Under the pieces are notes generated by a model. That model did not search any database and had not been told where the DNA came from. It saw only the letters and a program-made list of their open reading frames with translations. From positions 1,054,001-1,118,000 of the forward strand of contig NZ_CP048810.1 in NCBI RefSeq assembly GCF_013347965.1: a stretch of DNA of 64,000 bases, in the 5' to 3' direction. A program made the position numbers and the translations under genes. Origin of the DNA: Pseudomonas bijieensis. GTDB taxonomy: Bacteria; Pseudomonadota; Gammaproteobacteria; Pseudomonadales; Pseudomonadaceae. Of the stretch, positions 35,931 through 44,214 are shown in pieces (the stretch's first letter is position 1; every line of letters starts with the position of its first letter).

Positions 35931-36722
35931 ATGAAAACCATAACAAGCTCGATGACGCTCTGTGGCCTGTTGGCGCTTTCTTGCGCTGCTCTCGCCGAGC
36001 CGGCCCCCTCGCTCCTGGACCAGGTCCTGCAACGCGGCGAACTGAAGGTGTGCACCACCGGCGACTACAAGCCCTATACCTTTAAAACCGCAACCGGCGA
36101 ATACGAAGGCATCGACATCGACATGGCCCGCTCGCTGGCCGCCAGCCTGGGCGTCAAGGTGCAATGGGTGCAGACCACCTGGAAAACCCTGATGCCGGAT
36201 ATGGTTGCAGGTCAATGCGACATCGGCATGGGTGGGATTTCGGTGACGCTGGAGCGCCAGAAGAAAGCCTATTTCAGTACCACCCTGGACGTGGATGGCA
36301 AGATCCCGCTGGTGCGTTGCGAAGACCAGGAGCGTTACCAGACTATCGAGCAGATGAACCAGCCTTCGGTGCGCCTGGTCGAGCCGGCTGGCGGCACCAA
36401 CGAAGCCTTCGTGCGGGCGTTCCTGCCCAACGGCCAGCTCAGCTTCCACGACAACGTGACCATCTTCCAGCAACTGCTGGACAAGAAAGCCGACGTGATG
36501 ATTACCGACGCTTCGGAAGCGCTCTACCAGCAGAAACTCAAGCCCGGCCTGTGCGCTGTCAACCCGACCCGCTACCTGCAATATGGCGAGAAGGCCTACC
36601 TGCTGCCACGGGACGACACCACCTGGAAGATGTACGTCGATCAGTGGCTGCACCTGAGCAAGGCCAATGGCAGTTACCAGAAAGTGATTGGGCAGTGGCT
36701 GGCCGTTCCAGCCGCCCAATGA
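35931..36722 (+). CDS. pheC: PheC-like periplasmic cyclohexadienyl dehydratase
   Basis: A 263-residue exported protein of the amino-acid-binding-protein fold. It strongly resembles Pseudomonas PheC, which converts prephenate to phenylpyruvate and arogenate to phenylalanine in the periplasm: TTGDYKPYTF, GIDIDMARSLAASLG, GGISVTLERQKKAYFS, PAGGTNEAF (holding the Glu that I take to be the catalytic residue), DNVTIFQQLLDKKADVM and GEKAYLLPRDD all line up. The signal peptide ends near CAALAEPA. A polar amino-acid-binding protein is the alternative, since PheC evolved from that family, but the GGTNE block and the absence of transporter genes favour the enzyme. The ATG at 35931 starts the signal peptide. 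It stands alone before a REPIN. Confidence 0.83.
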   Translation: MKTITSSMTLCGLLALSCAALAEPAPSLLDQVLQRGELKVCTTGDYKPYTFKTATGEYEGIDIDMARSLAASLGVKVQWVQTTWKTLMPDMVAGQCDIGMGGISVTLERQKKAYFSTTLDVDGKIPLVRCEDQERYQTIEQMNQPSVRLVEPAGGTNEAFVRAFLPNGQLSFHDNVTIFQQLLDKKADVMITDASEALYQQKLKPGLCAVNPTRYLQYGEKAYLLPRDDTTWKMYVDQWLHLSKANGSYQKVIGQWLAVPAAQ

Positions 36723-36748
36723 CCGTTCGCTGACGAAACAAAAAACCA

Positions 36749-36836
36749 GTGGGAGCGAGCTTGCTCGCGATGGCGTCAGGTCAGTCACATTGATCTTGGC
36801 TGACACTCCGCTATCGCGAGCAGGCTCGCTCCCACA
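36749..36836. repeat. REPIN (GTGGGAGC family)
   Basis: AGTGGGAGCGAGCTTGCTCGCG on the left faces CGCGAGCAGGCTCGCTCCCACA on the right with a partly palindromic centre. It sits between the pheC gene and the convergent TRAP operon. Confidence 0.88.
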
Positions 36837-36881
36837 GGGCTGGATCGATCAAGCCTGATTTTGACGTCAGGCCCATTCACC

Positions 36882-37901
36882 TCACTGCGCCGCCCGCACC
36901 TTGGCGATCTCCTCGTACATCGTCTTCACCAGGTCGCCATCCAGGGATTTGGCGAACTTGTCGACCACCGGTTTCACCCGCTCGCGCAAGCGATCTTTCT
37001 CGGCTGGGCTTATCTCATTGACGGTCATCGCAGCGGCCAACGTGGCCTTGGCCTTGTCCATGCTCGCCGCCGTGACTTCACGCTGGAATGTTTGCGCCTC
37101 GGCCGCGGCCGCGCGAATCATTGCCTTTTCATCATCGTTGAGACGGCTCCAGGTTTTCTGGCTGATGATCAACGACTGCGGGTTAAAGATGTGGCCCGTC
37201 ACGGAAAGGTACTTCTGCACCTCGTAGAACTTGTTGCCCTCGATCACCGTGAAAGGGTTTTCCTGGCCGTCGATGGTGTGCTGCTCAAGGCCGGTGTAGA
37301 CCTCGGGGAACGCCATCGGCACGGGGTTGGCACCCAGAGCAGAGAAGGTTTCCAGATAGATCGGCGACTGGATGACTCGGATCTTCAGGCCCTGCATGTC
37401 CTCGAGCCGGGTCACCGGGTGCTTGCTGTTGGTCAGGTTACGAAAACCCAGGTCCCAGTAACCCAGCCCTACCAGCCCCTTGCTGTCCAGTTGCGCCGCC
37501 AGTTTCTGCCCGACCGGCCCATCGATGACCGCATGGGCCTCCTCGACGTTATTGAACAGGAACGGGAAATCGAGCATGGCGTAATCCGGTGCCTGGGCGG
37601 CCAGGATGCCGGAGTTGAGCACGGTGATGTCCAGCGTGCCGCCCTGCAACGCCGACACGGTTTGCACGTCGCCGCCCAACGTACCGCCGGGGAACAGGCG
37701 GACCTTGATCTTGCCGCCGCTCTTTTCGCCGAGCAGGTCGGCGAACTTCTGCGCGCCCTGGCCCTGGGGGTGTTCCTTGACGTTCTGGAAAGCGAATCGC
37801 AAGGTCCGCTCGCGGATCTCGTCCGCGTGGCTGGCCACACCGGTCAACAGCAAGCCCGTCGCGCACGCCCCGGCCAGCAGGGTTTTCATCAGTTTTCCCA
37901 T
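36882..37901 (-). CDS. dctP: TRAP transporter solute-binding protein (DctP family)
   Basis: A 339-residue periplasmic binding protein of the TRAP DctP family. The signal peptide ends near GVASHADE. The mature part has LRFAFQNVKEHPQGQGAQKF, FPGGTLGGD, the conserved Arg region GLKIRVIQSPIYLETFSALGA that usually binds a carboxylate, and VYTGLEQHTIDGQENP. The ATG at 37901 follows GGAGAG. It is last in the operon order Q-M-P. Dicarboxylates, sugar acids or keto acids are the expected ligands. Confidence 0.93.
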   Translation of the reverse strand: MGKLMKTLLAGACATGLLLTGVASHADEIRERTLRFAFQNVKEHPQGQGAQKFADLLGEKSGGKIKVRLFPGGTLGGDVQTVSALQGGTLDITVLNSGILAAQAPDYAMLDFPFLFNNVEEAHAVIDGPVGQKLAAQLDSKGLVGLGYWDLGFRNLTNSKHPVTRLEDMQGLKIRVIQSPIYLETFSALGANPVPMAFPEVYTGLEQHTIDGQENPFTVIEGNKFYEVQKYLSVTGHIFNPQSLIISQKTWSRLNDDEKAMIRAAAAEAQTFQREVTAASMDKAKATLAAAMTVNEISPAEKDRLRERVKPVVDKFAKSLDGDLVKTMYEEIAKVRAAQ

Positions 37902-37952
37902 GTCACTCTCCGATCATTATTGTTTTTAAGGTCGAGCCAGACGGCACCGCTG

Positions 37953-39233
37953 TCATCCGGTGAAGAACTTCAACGGCCCCAGGACCAGCTGCGGAAACAG
38001 GACCAACAGGAACAGCACCACAAACTGCGCAAACATGAACGGCCACACCCCGCGGACGATTTCCTCGAAGTCCAGCTTGGCCACCCCGCACACCACGTTG
38101 AGCACCGTGCCCACGGGCGGCGTGATCAGGCCGATGGCGGTGTTGATCAGGAACAGCACACCGAAGTACACCGGGTCGATCCCCGCCTGGATGACAGCAG
38201 GCATCAGCACCGGGGTAAGAATGAGAATGGTCGGGGTCATGTCCATCACCGTCCCCACCAGGATGATCAGCACCATCATCACCAGCAGCAGAAGGGTCTG
38301 GTTGTCCATGAAGGGCGCCAGCAGTTCCGCCAACTGCCCCGGCAGATCGGCGATGGTCACCAGCCACGATGAAACCATCGCCGCGGCCACCAGCAGCATC
38401 ACCACCGAGGTGGTCTTGGCCGAGGACAGGATCACTTCGTACAACTGGCTGACTTTCATTTCCCGGTAGATCACCAGGGACACGAACAGCGAATAGACCG
38501 CCGCGACCACGGCTGCTTCCGTGGGGGTGAAGATGCCGAACTTGAGGCCCAGGATGATGATCAAGGGCAGGCCCATTGCCCAACTGCCGTCGAGCAACGT
38601 GCGCAGCACTTCGGCACGGGAACGCTTGGGCGGCGTCTCGACATTCTCGCGGCGGGAAATGAACCACCAGGCAACAGCCAGCGAAGCCCCGAGCAGCAGG
38701 CCCGGCACAATACCGGCCAGGAACAGCTTGGAAATCGACACCCCCGACGCCACGCCAAAGACGATAAAGCCAATACTCGGCGGAATGACCGGCGCGATGA
38801 TGCTACCGGCGGCGATCAGGCCGGCCGAGCGCCCTCGGTTGTGTCCGGCCAGCACCATCATCGGCACCAGCAACGCCGCCAGTGCCGCCGCATCGGCCAC
38901 AGCCGAACCGGAGAGTGACGCCAGCAGGCAGGAAGCGATGATCGCCACGTAACCAAGGCCACCGCGCTTATGCCCCACCAGCGCCATGGCAATGTTGACG
39001 ATGCGTTTGGACAGGCCTCCGACGTTCATGATTTCACCGGCCAACATGAAGAACGGCACGGCCATCAGCGGGAAGCTATCCGCGCCATTGAGCAGGTTCT
39101 GGGCAATGATTTGCGCGTCGAACAGATCCAGGTAAACCATCAACGCCACGCTGACCACCAGCAAGGCAAACGCGATGGGCATTCCCAGCGCCATGCTACC
39201 CATCAGAGACCCGAGGAAAATAACCAGCGTCAT
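37953..39233 (-). CDS. dctM: TRAP transporter large permease (DctM family)
   Basis: A 426-residue membrane protein with 12-13 predicted helices, full length for DctM. It has GSMALGMPIAFALL in helix 1, FFMLAGEIMNVGGLSKRIV, ASLSGSAVADAAALAALLVPMM, IIAPVIPPSIGFIVFG and PPVGTVLNVVCGVAKLDFEE, all family-typical. It overlaps the small permease by 4 bp and is followed 51 bp later by the binding protein. Confidence 0.95.
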   Translation of the reverse strand: MTLVIFLGSLMGSMALGMPIAFALLVVSVALMVYLDLFDAQIIAQNLLNGADSFPLMAVPFFMLAGEIMNVGGLSKRIVNIAMALVGHKRGGLGYVAIIASCLLASLSGSAVADAAALAALLVPMMVLAGHNRGRSAGLIAAGSIIAPVIPPSIGFIVFGVASGVSISKLFLAGIVPGLLLGASLAVAWWFISRRENVETPPKRSRAEVLRTLLDGSWAMGLPLIIILGLKFGIFTPTEAAVVAAVYSLFVSLVIYREMKVSQLYEVILSSAKTTSVVMLLVAAAMVSSWLVTIADLPGQLAELLAPFMDNQTLLLLVMMVLIILVGTVMDMTPTILILTPVLMPAVIQAGIDPVYFGVLFLINTAIGLITPPVGTVLNVVCGVAKLDFEEIVRGVWPFMFAQFVVLFLLVLFPQLVLGPLKFFTG

Positions 39234-39790
39234 GGGCGGGCACTCTTTGTAGGGTCAGGGGTAATGGGGTTATGTGTGATCACCTCGGCATCGTTGTCCT
39301 TGACCATCACCAGCTCGTCATCCCCGAGTTTGCCGAACAGCGCCAGGTAGAGTTCATAGAGCAGGATCGGTGCGGCACTGGCGCCAAACACCAGGCCAGC
39401 ACCGTAGAACAGTGCCATGGACAACCCCGACGCCGGGGCGACGACATGCAGGTTGATCGCTGCCTGTTGCCAGCTACCACTGAAGATCAGCCAGCAGATG
39501 TACAACATCAGCAGATGGCCGATGACCAGGCAGATGCGCTTGCCTGTTGGCGGCAAGCGCTTGACCAGGCTGTCCATGCCCAGGTGAGCACGGTCCTTGA
39601 GCGCCACCAGGGCACCGAGAAAAATCATCCAGACGAAGAACCAGCGCGACAGCTCCTCCGACACACTGATGCCCGAGTTGAAGGCGTAGCGCAGCACCAC
39701 ATTGCCGAACACCAGCACGATCATTGCGATCATGCACAACACGATCAGCAGCTTGAGCAGCTTGAAATACAGATCCACGACTTTTGTCAT
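39230..39790 (-). CDS. dctQ: TRAP transporter small permease (DctQ family)
   Basis: A 186-residue membrane protein with four predicted helices. It has the DctQ motif VVLRYAFNSGISVSEELSRWFFVWMIFLG and LKDRAHLGMDSL. It is the first gene of the operon, so the long A+T-rich gap upstream must contain the promoter. No regulator is beside it. Confidence 0.93.
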   Translation of the reverse strand: MTKVVDLYFKLLKLLIVLCMIAMIVLVFGNVVLRYAFNSGISVSEELSRWFFVWMIFLGALVALKDRAHLGMDSLVKRLPPTGKRICLVIGHLLMLYICWLIFSGSWQQAAINLHVVAPASGLSMALFYGAGLVFGASAAPILLYELYLALFGKLGDDELVMVKDNDAEVITHNPITPDPTKSARP

Positions 39791-40687
39791 CCTGAAGACC
39801 TCCGAGACTTGCCGAGCGCCGACATCTCAATGGCGCGATAAGACCGCAACAGCGTGGGCCGCTAACGGATCGAACCTGAGAGGTTGGAAGGTGTTCCTGG
39901 ACTGAAACAACGGATCGAGGGGAAGACGTGCGGCGCTCGCGGACGGATAGGCATGGGGTATTCCTGTTTTTTTATTATGGTCTTGGCCACGTCAGGCAAG
40001 ACAGGTTGCCGCTAAAATGTACCACCCGGTTAGTTTGGTCAATAACCCAGATAGGTGTAGATCACAAAGCGTGCGATTATCGGTCGCAATGGAGAACACC
40101 TGAACGGCACTTGGATTTGGATGGGCCGCCCCATGCAACTTTCTTATCGTAATTAATAACTCTACCTGGGAGCGTGATGACAGCAACGTGCCTTTGGACC
40201 ATTAGTATAAAAGCTCAAAATAAATTGAACTTTCACCCAACAGCCAACTTCACCTCCCAGTAACTAACCAATTTAATAACTCCATCACGACGACTTACAG
40301 GCGTCATTCCAATGACACGTCGCGCCGCGACTAAGCGTGGAATTAGGCGCCAAAAAAACCACGGCGCCGCCCTCCTCAACCGCAACAGGACATTAAACCG
40401 GCGCTTAACAATTTAAAAACCCTTCAATATCAATAGGTAATTTAACTTAGAACAACCACGCAAGGCTCCCCTGCCCGACCAATAAAAAGCCCTCTAAAAA
40501 ATTATTAATAACCCCCCGCATATAAACCTTTGCGCCCGCGATCTTTAATGCTATTAATCTGCCGCCCCGACCTGCAAGATGCCACTACGTCACTTCCTGT
40601 GTACGTTAAACCGCTGTCTGACAACGGGCTGTTACTCAACTTAAATCGCTTGCTTGCTCGAACGCCTCATCGCGTCCGGGCGAGCTG
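39791..40687. other. Long A+T-rich intergenic region before the exopolysaccharide operon
   Basis: I see no gene in this 897-bp gap between the divergent TRAP operon and the wecB operon. It is distinctly A+T-rich from about 39960 to 40560, as is common ahead of Pseudomonas surface-polysaccharide operons. An ACCA-N11-TGGT element (40021-40039) is a weak candidate operator for the TRAP side. The long leader before wecB could hold binding sites for c-di-GMP-linked regulators, but I cannot name one. Confidence 0.5.
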
Positions 40688-41950
40688 TTGTGCGGCGCAG
40701 CAAACTGCGCGAGGAAGGGCGTCATCGCAACTAATCATCCCCGAATCAAGGTCCTCTCGATCTTCGGTACCCGTCCGGAAGCCATCAAGATGGCGCCCCT
40801 GGTCAAGGCCCTCGCCGCCGAACCGGGCATTGAGTCGCTGATCTGCGTCACCGGCCAGCATCAGAGCATGCTCAAGCAAGTGCTGGATCTGTTCGATCTC
40901 AAGGCCGATTTCACTCTAGACGTGATGACGCCCCACCAGACACTCAACTCCCTGACCGCCGCGTTGTACGCGGCCATCGACCCGGTACTGGAGCAGACCC
41001 GCCCCGATCGGGTGCTGGTCCACGGCGACACCACTTCGGCCATGGTGGCTTCAATGGCCGCCTTCCACCGACGCATCCCTGTAGGCCACGTGGAAGCCGG
41101 GCTGCGCACCGGAGACATCTATAGCCCTTGGCCGGAAGAAATGAACCGCCGGTGCATCGACCTCAGCGCCGACCTGCTGTTTGCCCCCACCGGACAATCA
41201 CGCGACAACCTGCTGGGCGAACGCCTGCAAGGCCGTTGCCTGGTGACCGGCAACACAGTGATCGACGCGCTGCAACTGACTGCCCGGCGCATCGATGAGG
41301 ATGCCCGGTTGCGTGCCGAACTGGACCAACAGTTCCCGTTCCTGCAAACCCGACGCAAGTTGCTGCTGGTGACCGGCCACCGCCGGGAAAACTTCGGCGA
41401 GGGTTTCCTGGACATCTGCAAGGCCTTGCGTCACCTGGCCCAGCGGCCGGATATCCAGATCGTCTACCCAGTGCATCTCAATCCCAACGTACTGGGTCCA
41501 GTGACCGAACAACTGGGCGAATTGCTCAATGTGCATTTGATCAAGCCGCTGGACTACCTGGCGTTCGTGCGCCTGATGCAACACGCCCATGTCATCCTCA
41601 CCGACTCCGGTGGCGTGCAGGAAGAAGCCCCGTCCCTGGGCAAACCGGTGCTGGTGATGCGCGACGTTACCGAACGCCCTGAAGCGGTGGCGGCGGGCAC
41701 GGTACGCCTGGTCGGCACCTCGCCGGCCTCGATCATCGCCGGCGTGGACGCACTGTTCGACGATGACACGTTGTGGCGCCGCGCCTCACAGGCGGCCAAC
41801 CCTTATGGCGATGGCAAGGCCAGCCAACGCATTGTCGATACCCTGATGGGACGCCCGGTCGACGACTTCGTCGTCACCCCACTGCCTGCACAGCGGTCAG
41901 TCGATACGTCACTGTCCGAGCCACGCGAATTGCTCGCCGATTTCAACTGA
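40688..41950 (+). CDS. wecB: UDP-GlcNAc 2-epimerase (WecB)
   Basis: A non-hydrolysing UDP-N-acetylglucosamine 2-epimerase of about 410-420 residues, making UDP-ManNAc. Diagnostic blocks are FGTRPEAIKMAPLV, VHGDTTSAMVASMAAF, GHVEAGLRTGDIYSPWPEEMNR, VTGHRRENFGEG, and TDSGGVQEEAPSLGKPVLVM with DVTERPE. The start is odd. The first possible codon is a TTG at 40688 without a ribosome-binding site. A good GAGGAAGG site at 40711-40718 is followed at normal distance by ATC at 40724, where an ATG would be expected. It is first in a five-gene glycan operon and should supply the sugar nucleotide to NfrB. Confidence 0.93.
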   Translation: MCGAANCARKGVIATNHPRIKVLSIFGTRPEAIKMAPLVKALAAEPGIESLICVTGQHQSMLKQVLDLFDLKADFTLDVMTPHQTLNSLTAALYAAIDPVLEQTRPDRVLVHGDTTSAMVASMAAFHRRIPVGHVEAGLRTGDIYSPWPEEMNRRCIDLSADLLFAPTGQSRDNLLGERLQGRCLVTGNTVIDALQLTARRIDEDARLRAELDQQFPFLQTRRKLLLVTGHRRENFGEGFLDICKALRHLAQRPDIQIVYPVHLNPNVLGPVTEQLGELLNVHLIKPLDYLAFVRLMQHAHVILTDSGGVQEEAPSLGKPVLVMRDVTERPEAVAAGTVRLVGTSPASIIAGVDALFDDDTLWRRASQAANPYGDGKASQRIVDTLMGRPVDDFVVTPLPAQRSVDTSLSEPRELLADFN

Positions 41951-41988
41951 CCACTGCTATTTCCCTTATCAGATCGAGACTTGCCTGA

Positions 41989-44202
41989 ATGAAGCCTTCC
42001 GTTGCCATCCCTACGGGTGCGCTCAGCGCCCTTGCCTGTGGCTTGAGCCTGCTCGCGCTCATGCCGACTTTTGCCCTGGCCGCGGACAGCCCGCTGACCC
42101 AGGCCATTCATCGACTCAACGCCGATACTCGGCAGACGCGTGAGGTGCGCTTGAGCGACCTGGGCATTACGGCTCCGATCCTCTTGGGCGCCAGCGACGC
42201 ACGTCGCGAGCTCTATCTGCCGGTACCTGCGGGAGTTATCCTCGATGACGCGACGCTGCAACTGGACGCCAGCTACCTCAATGGCGAAGGTGGTCGCAAC
42301 ACCCTGCTGCTGTCCCTCGACGGCTACCCGGTGCGCGCTGAAGGGCTCAGCGAGGCACAAGGCGATGCCAGCGCCACACTTGGCGTCGACAAGGCCGCGC
42401 GTGACAACGGCCTGGTGCGCCTGGGCATTGCCTGGTCCTCGGTGGTGTCTCGGCCATTGTGCGAAGACGACCGGGTCATCGGCAATGTGCTGCGCATCCA
42501 ACCCGAGACGCGCCTGAACTACAGCTATGACGCCAGCCAGTTGCGCGATGTCGGTGCGGCTTGGGCGGCCCTGCCCGGCGAACCCGGCATCCTCGTCGCC
42601 CCCGGCTCGTTGTCCGCCGCCAGCTACGATTCGGCCTGGCGCCTGGGCGTGGCGCTGGAGCGCATCGGCAAACACAGCCGCATCCTGCCTTTCCCTGCGG
42701 TGCAGGACAGCGTCGACCTGGGCAGCCTGCGCATCCCTGCCGAGCTATTGGTCATTCCAGCCTTCGCCAGCCTCAACGGCAAAGGCCCGCACACCTTGGC
42801 CAACCCGGCCGAGATCGGCGCACTGCTGGTGTTGGGCCAGACCCCGAACGTACAGGCCGACCTGGCGATCAACGACCCGCAACTGCTCAAGGCCATCAAC
42901 CAATCCCTGGACGCCTTGCAAAGCCAGGTCCAAGGCCTCGACACGACGGCAGCCAGTGCCCTGACTCAATGGCGCGAACAGCACGTCAACGCAGCACTGG
43001 CGAGCGCCGGCACCGACAATGTAAGCCTGGCCCTGCTGGGTACCCGCCCGGTACTGATGATCGCCCCGCAATCCACCGACAAGGCCTTGTCGCTGCTCGG
43101 TTCGGCCTGGAGCAAACTGGCACGAAGTCGCCAACTGACCGTCAGCGAAGCGCAAACGCCGTTGAGCGACGATGGCCGTGTGGCCCTGTCGCGACTGGGC
43201 GGCGCCCCCGGCAACTTCGACGTGGCCTCGCGATTCGATTGGAGCACCTCGTTCCCCTTGGGCAGCGTGGCTTATGACGGTCGCCTGCCCGTCACCGCCG
43301 TGGTGGACGTCTCCGCGGCCCCGGGAGCTTCCGCTACAGCGCCGGTGGCGTCGCTGTTTTTCAATGACTTCCTGATCGGTGCGCAGCAACTGACCACCGA
43401 CGGTGCGTCGCAGCGCATCCAGGCGCATATCCCGCGCTACGCCCTGGGCTCGAAAAACACCTTGCGCGTATCGTTCCAACGCCAGCCGGTCAGCGATCGC
43501 TGCCTGGAAACGCCGCAAGCCTTCCCGGTGTCGGTCCTGCCGACCAGCCATATCGTCCTGGAAAAAACCTCGCTGGACGACGGCTTCTCCGGCATGGCCG
43601 CGCGCTTCGCCGTGGACACTCAGATCCTGGTGCCCCAGGCCTACCTTGACCATCCGGCCAGCAGCCTGGCGCGGGTCATTTCGGTGGCCGATAGCAGCGG
43701 TGTCTCGCCACTGCGCGCGCAGCTCAAGGTCAGCGCTGACCCCAAAGCCGTCGTCAGCCCGGACAAGCCCTTCCTGGCTTTCGAGTTGCCGCTCAAGGAC
43801 AGCCAGGAATCGGTCCAGGTCGACGAGCAAGGTCGCCTGCGCATCAACCACAAGGACCAAGTGCTGCTGGACGTCCAGCCCCTCAACCAATTGGCCTCGC
43901 TGCAAGTGGTGCAGACCGCGGGCCAGCACGGCCTGGTCTACCGGGCGCTGGGCAACCAGCCGCCAAGCCTGGCCAAACCGATTGTGCTGACCCGTGGCGA
44001 CGTGGCGATCCTGGACAACAATGGCGCCGTGGCGACCTTCGATACCCAGGACCCGAGCGGTAGCCTGTTGATCGGCCGCGAGGAACCCAAGGGGCTGGAT
44101 GCCTGGCGTAAACCTTCGCTGCTCTGGCTGATCCCGGGCGGCATTATCCTGTTCCTCCTCTTGTTGCTGGCCGGCCGTAGCGCCCGTCGCAATCGCCAGT
44201 AA
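41989..44202 (+). CDS. BcsB-like cellulose-synthase-type periplasmic subunit
   Basis: A 737-residue exported protein with a signal peptide (cleaved near ALAADS), a large periplasmic region with alternating carbohydrate-binding-like and flavodoxin-like segments (for example REVRLSDLGI, LYLPVPAG, FFNDFLIGAQQL) and one membrane helix near the C-terminus (LLWLIPGGIILFLLLLLAG). This is the organisation of BcsB, which docks on the cellulose synthase and guides the polymer through the periplasm. Here it lies between the epimerase and an NfrB-like synthase, 12 bp before the latter, so it probably docks on NfrB. As far as I recall, E. coli nfr loci have no BcsB gene, so this is a distinguishing feature. 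Confidence 0.85.
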   Translation: MKPSVAIPTGALSALACGLSLLALMPTFALAADSPLTQAIHRLNADTRQTREVRLSDLGITAPILLGASDARRELYLPVPAGVILDDATLQLDASYLNGEGGRNTLLLSLDGYPVRAEGLSEAQGDASATLGVDKAARDNGLVRLGIAWSSVVSRPLCEDDRVIGNVLRIQPETRLNYSYDASQLRDVGAAWAALPGEPGILVAPGSLSAASYDSAWRLGVALERIGKHSRILPFPAVQDSVDLGSLRIPAELLVIPAFASLNGKGPHTLANPAEIGALLVLGQTPNVQADLAINDPQLLKAINQSLDALQSQVQGLDTTAASALTQWREQHVNAALASAGTDNVSLALLGTRPVLMIAPQSTDKALSLLGSAWSKLARSRQLTVSEAQTPLSDDGRVALSRLGGAPGNFDVASRFDWSTSFPLGSVAYDGRLPVTAVVDVSAAPGASATAPVASLFFNDFLIGAQQLTTDGASQRIQAHIPRYALGSKNTLRVSFQRQPVSDRCLETPQAFPVSVLPTSHIVLEKTSLDDGFSGMAARFAVDTQILVPQAYLDHPASSLARVISVADSSGVSPLRAQLKVSADPKAVVSPDKPFLAFELPLKDSQESVQVDEQGRLRINHKDQVLLDVQPLNQLASLQVVQTAGQHGLVYRALGNQPPSLAKPIVLTRGDVAILDNNGAVATFDTQDPSGSLLIGREEPKGLDAWRKPSLLWLIPGGIILFLLLLLAGRSARRNRQ

Positions 44203-44214
44203 CGGTACCCTTCG

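Noticed and set aside
39972..39990. TATTATGGT upstream of the TRAP operon as a fourth GntR operator
   Set aside because: Only a half-site matches (the right half reads CTTGGCCA) and it is about 180 bp from the dctQ start, so it is probably chance in A+T-rich DNA.
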